DNA of 5,784 nucleotides from Hyphomonas sp. (GTDB taxonomy: Bacteria; Pseudomonadota; Alphaproteobacteria; Caulobacterales; Hyphomonadaceae). Made by a program: the position numbers and the translations under genes. Of the stretch, positions 1-5,784 are shown piece after piece. The notes under the pieces are model-generated. The model did no database searches. It worked only from the letters and a program-made list of their open reading frames with translations, and was not told where the DNA came from. How positions within the stretch are numbered: position 1 is the stretch's first letter; each line of letters starts with the position of its first letter. The DNA is taken from positions 1 through 5,784 of the forward strand of contig DNFL01000010.1 of the NCBI GenBank assembly GCA_003486945.1. The letters are read 5' to 3'.

Positions 1-727
1 CTTGGCGAGCCGCCCGGGCAAGTGCGAACGCAGATGCGCGCGCGATGGCCTCGTCATAGGCGAGGCGCTCCCGCGCCCGGTCGAATGCTTCGGGGTCGTA
101 GCTTTTCGGATCGTGCAATCCTGCGAGCGCTTCATAGAAGGACGGCCAACCGCGCTGGCGGACGAGGTGGGGGTCTGACCATTCCGGCAGGCCCTGCGGT
201 ACCTTGCTGAGGGCCTGCAGGGCGAGGGTGTGAACGCGGCGGTTGGTGAGGCCGGCGGTGAGCGGGTAGATCGGTTCGACTTCTGGCGGGGCTTCGCCCT
301 TGGCAGGATCGACGACAAAGTCGGGATGCGTCATCTGGCGCTCGCCCTTGTAGTCCTCGATACGACCCGAGACGATGCGGGGTGCACCGACCGGAAACTG
401 GGATTTCAGCCAGCGGGGGTCGGCGCGAAAATATGCGAGGGTCAGGAACCCGGACTCGTCTCCGAGCTGGATCCTGTAGGGGGAGCGGTCATTGTAAGGG
501 GCGTGGTGGACGACGACATCGCCGCGCACGGTGGCGACCTCGCCGGGGATTGTATCCTCGAAGGTGGCGCGGACGCGGCGGTCGACCCAGCGCTCGGGAA
601 GGTGGAGGACGAGGTCCCAGACCGTGGTGCCTCCCGTGAGGCGCTGGAGCAGGGGCAGCAGTTTGGGGCCGACACCGGCAAGGGAGTCGAGGCTGGCGAA
701 GAGGGGAAAGAGCCGTTCGTCGCGCAT
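1..727 (-). CDS. recG: ATP-dependent DNA helicase RecG, N-terminal part (cut by window edge)
   Basis: RecG is a cytoplasmic superfamily-2 DNA translocase that binds branched DNA, regresses stalled forks and processes recombination intermediates. I translated the minus strand by hand: the frame is open from an ATG at 727 to the left edge and gives 242 residues, about a third of the usual roughly 690-700. The start is fixed, because an in-frame TAG lies at 742-740 and no other start codon falls between. Family landmarks appear in order: GVGPKLLPLL (18-27), LPERWVDR (43-50, the equivalent of LPxRYxDR), an OB-fold wedge region at roughly 50-145 that grips the DNA junction, PIYPLTAGL (152-160), and the linker LHDPKSYDPEAFDRARERLA (204-223), which precedes the motor domains. 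Walker A, DEAD and TRG motifs lie outside the window. The ribosome site just upstream is poor (CACCTCAA before ATG). The gene is divergent from sdhE. Identity is secure; completeness cannot be judged. Confidence 0.95.
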   Translation of the reverse strand, partial: MRDERLFPLFASLDSLAGVGPKLLPLLQRLTGGTTVWDLVLHLPERWVDRRVRATFEDTIPGEVATVRGDVVVHHAPYNDRSPYRIQLGDESGFLTLAYFRADPRWLKSQFPVGAPRIVSGRIEDYKGERQMTHPDFVVDPAKGEAPPEVEPIYPLTAGLTNRRVHTLALQALSKVPQGLPEWSDPHLVRQRGWPSFYEALAGLHDPKSYDPEAFDRARERLAYDEAIARASAFALARAARQ

Positions 728-756
728 TTGAGGTGCAAGCTAGGGCCAGCCGGGCA

Positions 757-764
757 TGTGCACA
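757..764. promoter_or_regulatory. 8-bp perfect palindrome TGTGCACA, possible operator half-sites
   Basis: The sequence TGTGCACA reads the same on both strands and lies 30 bp upstream of the recG start codon. It is the only perfect palindrome of this length I noticed in the gap. It resembles no operator I can name with confidence, and an 8-bp palindrome can arise by chance. Confidence 0.2.
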
Positions 765-779
765 ATCTGAGCTTTCCCA

Positions 780-818
780 GTCCAAAAACCGTCCATAAGT
801 CGTTACAGAGAGTCCAAA
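780..818. repeat. Three direct GTCCAWA repeats spaced 11 and 21 bp
   Basis: GTCCAAA at 780-786, GTCCATA at 791-797 and GTCCAAA at 812-818 lie in the same orientation. Start-to-start distances are 11 and 21 bp, close to one and two turns of the DNA helix. Read on the minus strand they are TWTGGAC, which partly resembles a TTGGAC-type -35 box. The outer two copies extend to AGTCCAAA. The repeats are seen directly; a role as a protein-binding array is conjecture. Confidence 0.3.
810..814. other. GANTC site (GAGTC) in the divergent intergenic region
   Basis: GAGTC matches GANTC, the methylation site of the alphaproteobacterial cell-cycle methyltransferase CcrM. It overlaps the third GTCCAWA repeat and lies 21 bp upstream of the sdhE start codon. 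GANTC sites in promoters can link transcription to replication state in this class. Other GANTC sites occur inside genes nearby (for example 684-688 and 887-891), so presence alone is weak evidence of function. Confidence 0.3.
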
Positions 819-834
819 CGGATTTTGAGCCCAG

Positions 835-1101
835 ATGACAGACGATACCCGACGAAAAAAGCTGCAATTCCGCGCCTGGAGGCGGGGATTCCGGGAGCTG
901 GACCTGCTGATGGGCAGCTTCGCCGACAAGCACCTCGGTGAATATGATTCCGGCGGGCTCGACGAGTTCGAGCGCCTGCTGGAAGTGCCCGACTGGGAGA
1001 TTTACGCTTGGCTTGTGGGACAGGAGCCTGTGCCTGAGATTCACAAGGGTCCGGTGCTGGACCAGCTGATCGCATTCCGCTACGCCGCGCAGTCCGGCTG
1101 A
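835..1101 (+). CDS. sdhE: SdhE/Sdh5-family succinate dehydrogenase flavinylation factor (DUF339)
   Basis: Members of this family (SdhE/YgfY in bacteria, Sdh5/SDHAF2 in mitochondria) are small soluble proteins that promote covalent attachment of FAD to the SdhA subunit of succinate dehydrogenase, and in some bacteria of fumarate reductase. The 88-residue product has the expected family length and carries the hallmark RGxxE motif as R17-G-F-R-E21, inside WRRGFRELD (15-23). Further family features follow: an acidic central part (LDEFERLLEVPD, 42-53) and DWEIYAWLVGQEPVP (53-67). No signal peptide or membrane segment is visible. The start is fixed: an in-frame TGA lies at 826-828, no other start codon follows before ATG 835, and the next Met (26) would lose the RGxxE motif. 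No clear Shine-Dalgarno sequence precedes it. The stop is 22 nt before mfd, suggesting cotranscription. No sdh genes are in view, so its target lies elsewhere. Confidence 0.92.
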   Translation: MTDDTRRKKLQFRAWRRGFRELDLLMGSFADKHLGEYDSGGLDEFERLLEVPDWEIYAWLVGQEPVPEIHKGPVLDQLIAFRYAAQSG

Positions 1102-1112
1102 GGCCGGGTGAC

Positions 1113-1119
1113 AAGGTAG
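1113..1119 (+). promoter_or_regulatory. Ribosome binding site of mfd (AAGGTAG)
   Basis: AAGG at 1113-1116 matches the start of the AAGGAGG consensus and ends 7 nt before the mfd ATG. An in-frame TAA sits directly before that ATG (1121-1123), so this site and the stop together settle the mfd start. It lies in the short sdhE-mfd gap, allowing mfd to be translated from a shared transcript. Confidence 0.55.
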
Positions 1120-1123
1120 ATAA

Positions 1124-4100
1124 ATGACCCCCGCTGATTTCCTGAAATCGCTGAGCGGCCCTGCTGCTTTTGCCGGAGCGCCGTTTGGCGCGGACCTGAT
1201 CGTGTTCTGCGAGGCGCTGCTGAAGCGCGGCGGTGTCGGCGTGTATGTCGCGCGGGACGACCGGATGGCGCAGGCGGCGCGCCGGGTGGCGATGTTCGCC
1301 GCGCCGAGGCTGGAGCAGGTAGACCTGCCGGGCTGGGACGTGCTGCCATATGACAGGATCAGCCCGACGCCGGCCGTGGCGGCGCGCCGATGTGCGGGTT
1401 TCGCGCGGCTGGCGCGGTATGAGACATCGCAGGGGCCGCTGCTGGTGGTGACGACAGCGGGATCGCTGGTACAGCGCGCGGCGCCGCTGGCGACGTTGAA
1501 GAAGACGTCGTTCGCGCTGCGCAAGGGGCAGAGTGTCCGCCAAGCGGAGTTGACCGAGTATCTGGCGGTCAACGGTTATATCCGTGCGGGCACTGTGCGC
1601 GAGCAGGGCGAGTTCGCGATCCGCGGCGGCATCATCGACATCTTTCCGCCGACGGCGCCTGAGCCCTACCGGCTCGATTTCTTCGGCGATGTGCTGGAGA
1701 CGCTGCGGACATTTGACACCGAGACGCAGCGCTCGACCGGCACGGCTGAGGCGGTGACTTTCGCGCCAGTGAGCGAAATCCTGTTTGACGATGGCATCCT
1801 CAGCAAGTTCCGCGACCGCTATCTCGCCGTGTTCGGGCCGCCTTCGGGCGACCAGATGTATGAGGCAGCGCGCGCCTCGATCCGCCGGCAGGGCGTGGAA
1901 GCTTGGTTGCCGCTGTTCCATGAACGGCTGGATACGTTGTTCGATTACGCCGGTGAGGGTGCTCTGTGGGGGCTGAGCCATCTGGCGAGCGAAGCGGCGC
2001 ATGAGCGCCTGACGCAGGCGTCTGATTATTATGCTGCGCGGCTGGATGCGGGCGGCGGCGATGTCCGTTCCGCAAAGGTGCTGTCGCCGGAGCGGCTTTA
2101 CCTGACCCTCGACGAACTGGATGAGTGCCTCGCGGAGCGTGCGGTGGTGCGTTTCAATCCGGCGGAACCGAATGCCAATGCCTTCGACATGGGCGGCCGG
2201 CGCGGACGCGACTTTGCGCCGGAACGTCTGCGCACGGATGAAAACATTTTCGAGACCGTGATCGCGCACGCAAGGGCCTTGTATGCAAGCGGCAAGCCGG
2301 TTGTGTTTGCGGCCTGGTCGCCTGGCTCGGCCGACCGTCTCATCAATGTGTTGGGCGATCATGGCCTGACGGGGCTGGCGCAGGTGCATTCGCTGCAGGC
2401 GGCGGCGAAGACGGACTTCACGGTTGCCGAAGTGCCGATCGAGGCGGGCTTCTCCCTGCCGGGCATTGCGATGATCTCGGAAGCCGACGTGCTGGGCGAC
2501 CGGCTCGCTGCGCCGCGCCGCAAGCGCAAGACGGCGAGCTTCATCACGGATGCGACGTCTCTGACGGCGGGTGACTTGGTGGTGCACGTTGATCACGGCG
2601 TCGGACGGTATGTCGGCCTTCGCACACTGGAAGTGACCGGCGCGCCGCATGACTGCCTGCAGCTGGAATATGCCGGTGGCGACATGATTTTCCTGCCGGT
2701 CGAGAATATCGACCTTATCAGCCGCTATGGTTCGGAAGATGCAGAAGGCGCGCTTGACCGGCTCGGCGGTGCAGGATGGCAGACGCGCAAGGCGAAAGCC
2801 AAGAAACGCATTCTCGAGATGGCCGCGGAACTGATGGCGATTGCGGCAGCGCGCGAACTGCGCCGAGCTGAGGCGGTAACGGCCGGGCAGGGCTTCTATG
2901 AGGAGTTTGCGGCGCGCTTTCCGTATGAGGAAACGGAAGACCAGCTTTCTGCGATTGAAGATGTGCTCGGAGACCTCGCTTCCGGCAAGCCGATGGACCG
3001 TCTGGTGTGCGGCGATGTGGGCTTCGGCAAGACCGAGGTGGCGCTGCGCGCGGCCTTTGTGGCGGCGATGAGCGGCAAGCAGGTGGCGGTGATTGCGCCA
3101 ACGACGCTGCTGGCGCGCCAGCATTTCAAGACGTTCGAGGAACGTTTCGCCGGCTGGCCGCTGAAAGTGCGCCCGCTGTCACGGTTCGTCAGCGCGCGGG
3201 ATGCGGCTGAAGTGCGTGCAGGCCTTGCGGATGGCAGCATTGATGTTGTGGTCGGCACGCATGCCTTGCTGACGAAGGAGATCGAGTTCAAGCGGCTCGG
3301 CATCATCATCGTTGACGAAGAGCAGCGCTTTGGCGTGAAGCACAAGGAGCGGCTGAAAGAACTGAAATCCGACGTGCATGTACTGACGCTGTCGGCGACG
3401 CCGATTCCGCGGACGCTACAGATGGCGCTGACCGGCATCCGCGACCTGTCGATTATCGCGACGCCGCCTGTCGACCGTCTCGCGGTGCGCACCTACATCA
3501 CCGAAGAAGACACCGTGACCCTGCGCGAGGCGTTGCTGCGCGAGAAGTATCGCGGCGGGCAGGCCTATTTCGTCGCGCCGCGAGTGGTCGATCTCGACAA
3601 GCTGGAAAACTTCATGCGCACGCATGTGCCGGAAGTGAGCTTCATTGTGGCGCACGGCCAGATGGCTTCAGGGGAACTCGAAGACATCATGACGGCCTTC
3701 TATGACGGCAAATATGATGTGCTGCTGTCGACGACGATTGTGGAAAGCGGCATCGACATTCCGCGCGCAAATACGTTGATCATTCACCGGGCCGATATGT
3801 TCGGCCTGGCACAGCTCTACCAGCTGCGCGGACGCGTGGGCCGATCAAAGCTTCGTGCGTATGCGTACTTTACGACGCCGAAGGACAAGGTGATCACCGA
3901 AAGCGCCGAGAAGCGGCTGAAAGTGCTGCAGTCGCTCGACTCGCTGGGCGCGGGTTTCCAGTTGGCGAGCCATGACCTCGACATGCGCGGCGCGGGCAAC
4001 CTGCTGGGCGACCAGCAATCCGGACAAGTGAAGGAAGTGGGGGTTGAGCTGTATCAGTCGATGCTGGAGGATGCCGTGAAGGCCCTGCGCGCGGGCGCGA

Positions 4101-4684
4101 AGGATGATGAAGACGTGGCGGACGACTGGTCGCCGCAGATCAATCTTGGCGTGGCGGTTCTCATTCCGGAGAACTATGTCGAGGACCTCAACGTGCGGCT
4201 GTCGCTTTACCGGCGCCTCTCGGACATCGTGACGCCGCAGGACCGGGAGGCGTTTGCGGCGGAGTTGATTGACCGCTTCGGCCCGCTGCCGCCGGAAACG
4301 CGGCAGCTGCTCGACGTGATGGCAATCAAGGTGCAATGCAAGGCGCTTGGCATCTCGAAGATGGATTGCGGGGAGAAGGGCGCGGTGTTTGCTTTCCGGC
4401 CGGACACGATAATGGATCCGACCAAGGTCATGGAGATCGTCCGTTCACGGCCGAACCAGTTGAAGCTTCGCCCGGATTCGAAGCTGGTGCATTCAGGCCT
4501 CGGCGGAGCGCCGGAGCGGCGCATTCCGCTGGTGAAAGCCTTCCTGAAGGAACTGGAAGCGGCTTGCGGGCTTGCCTCGGCAGAAGCCGCAGACGCAGTG
4601 GCGAAAATGGCGAGCCGGCCGGCGCCGGAAGCGGATGACAAATGGAAGAAGAAACTGTCGTCCGGCTTCCTGACTGAAGACTAG
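1124..4684 (+). CDS. mfd: Transcription-repair coupling factor Mfd
   Basis: Mfd binds RNA polymerase stalled at DNA damage, pushes it off with its ATP-driven translocase, and recruits UvrA for nucleotide excision repair. The 1186 residues match the family length (about 1150-1200). Order seen: a UvrB-homology module (about 1-335, with GEFAIRGGIIDIFPP at 162-176 and YRLDFFGD at 182-189); a linker domain; the CarD-like RNA polymerase-interacting domain (about 477-550, with VVHVDHGVGRYVGL at 486-499); then two RecA-like motor domains. Motor motifs are intact: Walker A GDVGFGKT (630-637), DEEQ (731-734), SAT (757-759), VESGIDIPRAN (873-883) and QLRGRVGRS (900-908). The TRG motif is present: R931, R955 and Q965 correspond to E. 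coli R929, R953 and Q963. A C-terminal D7 domain (about 1000-1160) ends in a lysine-rich tail, KWKKKLSSGFLTED. The start follows an in-frame TAA immediately upstream. The gene looks complete and functional, follows sdhE by 22 nt, and its TAG stop overlaps the opposing gene. Confidence 0.98.
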   Translation: MTPADFLKSLSGPAAFAGAPFGADLIVFCEALLKRGGVGVYVARDDRMAQAARRVAMFAAPRLEQVDLPGWDVLPYDRISPTPAVAARRCAGFARLARYETSQGPLLVVTTAGSLVQRAAPLATLKKTSFALRKGQSVRQAELTEYLAVNGYIRAGTVREQGEFAIRGGIIDIFPPTAPEPYRLDFFGDVLETLRTFDTETQRSTGTAEAVTFAPVSEILFDDGILSKFRDRYLAVFGPPSGDQMYEAARASIRRQGVEAWLPLFHERLDTLFDYAGEGALWGLSHLASEAAHERLTQASDYYAARLDAGGGDVRSAKVLSPERLYLTLDELDECLAERAVVRFNPAEPNANAFDMGGRRGRDFAPERLRTDENIFETVIAHARALYASGKPVVFAAWSPGSADRLINVLGDHGLTGLAQVHSLQAAAKTDFTVAEVPIEAGFSLPGIAMISEADVLGDRLAAPRRKRKTASFITDATSLTAGDLVVHVDHGVGRYVGLRTLEVTGAPHDCLQLEYAGGDMIFLPVENIDLISRYGSEDAEGALDRLGGAGWQTRKAKAKKRILEMAAELMAIAAARELRRAEAVTAGQGFYEEFAARFPYEETEDQLSAIEDVLGDLASGKPMDRLVCGDVGFGKTEVALRAAFVAAMSGKQVAVIAPTTLLARQHFKTFEERFAGWPLKVRPLSRFVSARDAAEVRAGLADGSIDVVVGTHALLTKEIEFKRLGIIIVDEEQRFGVKHKERLKELKSDVHVLTLSATPIPRTLQMALTGIRDLSIIATPPVDRLAVRTYITEEDTVTLREALLREKYRGGQAYFVAPRVVDLDKLENFMRTHVPEVSFIVAHGQMASGELEDIMTAFYDGKYDVLLSTTIVESGIDIPRANTLIIHRADMFGLAQLYQLRGRVGRSKLRAYAYFTTPKDKVITESAEKRLKVLQSLDSLGAGFQLASHDLDMRGAGNLLGDQQSGQVKEVGVELYQSMLEDAVKALRAGAKDDEDVADDWSPQINLGVAVLIPENYVEDLNVRLSLYRRLSDIVTPQDREAFAAELIDRFGPLPPETRQLLDVMAIKVQCKALGISKMDCGEKGAVFAFRPDTIMDPTKVMEIVRSRPNQLKLRPDSKLVHSGLGGAPERRIPLVKAFLKELEAACGLASAEAADAVAKMASRPAPEADDKWKKKLSSGFLTED
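4681..4684. other. Shared CTAG: overlapping stop codons of convergent genes
   Basis: The self-complementary tetranucleotide CTAG gives TAG on the plus strand (4682-4684, stop of mfd) and TAG on the minus strand (4683-4681, stop of the PopA-like gene). The two reading frames therefore meet tail to tail with a 4-bp overlap and no intergenic space. No hairpin-plus-T-run terminator can fit between them, so any transcript end must lie inside the opposing gene or depend on Rho. Confidence 0.95.
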
Positions 4685-5784
4685 GCAGCAATCCGCGGGC
4701 GCAGCATCGGGCCGACCTGTCCGGTGACGAGCAGGGATTTCGGCGTGTGATAGGCACGCTTCTCGGCGATGCGCCAACCGAAGCGTGTGCCGATGCCGGG
4801 CGCCTTGGTTTCAACGGCGCTGGCGATGCGTTCCGCGAGGCGGATGGCGCCGCGATAGGGCGTCGCAGGCAGCGAGATTGCGAATGTGCCGGGGCGAAGC
4901 AGAGCGGCGCAGTCTGAATCCCTGATTTGCGAGCGGATGGTGCCAGCGAAATCCTGCTGCGCCTGGATGGTCTGGATGAGGGCCGGGTCGAGGCAGAAGG
5001 TCAGCACACTGAGCGGCTCGGCCCGCTGGGTGGCAATTTCCATCTGGCGCGCGATGTGCGCTTCCATGAAGGTGAAGTTGAACAGGCCGGTGGTGAAGTC
5101 TGTCAGTTCGCGGTGCTCGCCCGGACGGGGCATGAGCGGTGTGAACGCGACAAGGCGTCGGCAAACGGTTTCGATCAGGGAGACTATCTGCGCCATACGG
5201 CCGGTTGCATCGACCACTTCGGTGGCCTGCGCGATGAGGGTGTTCTGACGTTCTGTGAGCGGAATGTCCGGATGCGTGAGCGCGATCACCGGCAGGATGC
5301 CGAGGCCGTTCTCTTCTGCGATCCAGTGACCTGTCAGGCTGTCTTCGTCCTTGAAGGCGTCCAGATCGACGAGGGCGGCGGCGAAGCGGCGTTCGGCCAT
5401 GTATTGCTGTGCCGTCTGCCGGCTGAGGGCGGCGGTGACAGCAATACCGCGTTGCTTGAGCGGGCCTTGCAGCGAGAGAAAGAGCGGCGAGCCTTCGCCG
5501 AGATAGAGCAGCGAGGGGACGGCGTTCAAGTCTGCGGGCGGAATGCGGACGCCGAGGCTGCTGGCGGTATCGCGGCGGGCTTCGGCTTCCTTGAGGCGGC
5601 TGGCGCGGCGGGCGAGGGCGACGAGGCGGCTGCTGAGGGCGCTGAGATCGCGGTCGCGGCGCAGCAGCACGGCTTCGCCGGCAGAGGGGATTTGAGTGTC
5701 CGACAGGTCTAGGATCACGATCTGGCGGTGGACCTGCACCATGGTGGCGCGCGAGAGTCCGTCGAGCGTTTCGCGGGAGACTGT
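4681..5784 (-). CDS. popA: PopA/PleD-like response regulator with degenerate GGDEF domain, 5' end outside window
   Basis: This is a probable c-di-GMP effector of the PleD family, resembling Caulobacter PopA, which helps deliver CtrA for degradation by ClpXP. The frame stays open to the right edge (367 residues visible). A Met at 5742 is not convincing as the true start, because receiver-like sequence continues around it; residue numbers below count from it. Seen: the tail of a first receiver domain and its exit helix (about 1-64), resembling the PleD REC1 end; a second receiver (about 75-195) with candidate phosphoacceptor D126 and T156 but without the acidic pair or conserved lysine; and a GGDEF-type domain (from about 212) starting with DFTTGLFN (215-222). 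In that domain GGDEF is replaced by RPGTF (283-287) and the first metal-binding Asp is C250, while the inhibitory-site motif RDSD (274-277) remains 5 residues upstream, the normal spacing. Cyclase activity is therefore unlikely and c-di-GMP binding plausible. The C-terminal end is short and lacks the usual ADxALYxAK helix. The alternative is another degenerate PleD paralogue. Family is secure; the exact name is moderate. Confidence 0.65.
   Translation of the reverse strand, partial: TVSRETLDGLSRATMVQVHRQIVILDLSDTQIPSAGEAVLLRRDRDLSALSSRLVALARRASRLKEAEARRDTASSLGVRIPPADLNAVPSLLYLGEGSPLFLSLQGPLKQRGIAVTAALSRQTAQQYMAERRFAAALVDLDAFKDEDSLTGHWIAEENGLGILPVIALTHPDIPLTERQNTLIAQATEVVDATGRMAQIVSLIETVCRRLVAFTPLMPRPGEHRELTDFTTGLFNFTFMEAHIARQMEIATQRAEPLSVLTFCLDPALIQTIQAQQDFAGTIRSQIRDSDCAALLRPGTFAISLPATPYRGAIRLAERIASAVETKAPGIGTRFGWRIAEKRAYHTPKSLLVTGQVGPMLRPRIAA

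Larger units (their letters stand above)
728..834. promoter_or_regulatory. Divergent intergenic region between recG and sdhE-mfd
   Basis: This 107-bp gap is the only sizeable non-coding stretch in the window. It must hold the 5' ends, and probably the promoters, of both recG (leftward) and the sdhE-mfd pair (rightward). It is visibly richer in A+T than the flanking genes. I looked for TTGAC-like and TATAAT-like boxes at 16-18 bp spacing on both strands and found none good enough to name. Structures that can be seen are an 8-bp palindrome TGTGCACA at 757-764, three copies of GTCCAWA at 780-818, and one GAGTC at 810-814. Its regulatory role is inferred from position, not from a recognised site. 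Confidence 0.55.

Noticed and set aside
728..834. A possible SOS (LexA) operator controlling recG or mfd.
   Set aside because: The alphaproteobacterial LexA box is GTTC followed by a 7-nt gap and GTTC. No such pair occurs in the intergenic region.
230..838. A 202-codon plus-strand open frame covering the start of recG and the intergenic region.
   Set aside because: It is the complement of the conserved RecG N-terminus and overlaps the sdhE start. The product has no family resemblance, and the Asp/Gly/Val-rich composition is what complemented RecG codons give.
442..1572. A 376-codon minus-strand open frame across recG, the intergenic gap, sdhE and the start of mfd.
   Set aside because: It is in a different frame from recG and crosses three well-supported genes. 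The Ser/Ala/Pro-rich product has no domain and no plausible ribosome site was needed to explain the region.
803..3124. A 773-codon open frame on the minus strand, antisense to sdhE and most of the first two-thirds of mfd.
   Set aside because: Its product is rich in Arg, His, Ala and Gln with no recognisable domain. It runs opposite a clearly conserved Mfd with intact motifs. Long antisense frames are expected opposite G+C-rich genes because stop codons are rare there.
4927..5712. A 261-codon plus-strand open frame downstream of mfd.
   Set aside because: It is antisense to the receiver and GGDEF-type domains of the PopA-like gene, whose minus-strand product shows clear family motifs. The plus-strand product shows none.
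5740..5742. The ATG at 5742 (minus) as the true start of the PopA-like gene.
   Set aside because: The frame stays open for 14 more codons to the window edge. The sequence from this Met looks like the late part of a receiver domain, so the real start is almost certainly upstream, outside the window.

Overview
This window looks like ordinary core chromosome from an alphaproteobacterium. The G+C-rich sequence, the order recG (divergent) / sdhE / mfd, and a PleD/PopA-type regulator next to mfd together suggest a Caulobacter- or Hyphomonas-like lineage. The order-level guess rests on recalled gene order and domain resemblance, not on a search. I see no mobile element, prophage, CRISPR array, tRNA or rRNA, and no sign of recent transfer.

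Layout. Positions 727-1 (minus strand) carry the N-terminal third of the DNA helicase RecG, cut by the left edge. A 107-bp intergenic stretch (728-834) separates it from two plus-strand genes. These are sdhE (835-1101), a small succinate dehydrogenase flavinylation factor, and mfd (1124-4684), the complete transcription-repair coupling factor. Only 22 nt separate sdhE from mfd, so they probably form one transcript. From the right edge, reading on the minus strand, comes a partial gene (5784-4681) for a receiver-receiver-GGDEF protein. Its cyclase active site is destroyed but its c-di-GMP-binding RxxD site is intact, as in the Caulobacter cell-cycle regulator PopA. It converges on mfd, and the two genes share a single CTAG that supplies both stop codons.

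How the genes relate. RecG and Mfd are sister superfamily-2 DNA translocases: RecG remodels stalled forks and branched DNA, and Mfd removes stalled RNA polymerase and recruits nucleotide excision repair. SdhE works in respiration and is unrelated to them in function. The PopA-like protein would act as a c-di-GMP effector, not an enzyme, probably in cell-cycle control.

There is no convincing new system here. The points most worth a second look are the effector-type degenerate GGDEF protein, the shared CTAG stop, and three GTCCAWA repeats spaced about one and two helical turns apart in the divergent intergenic region.
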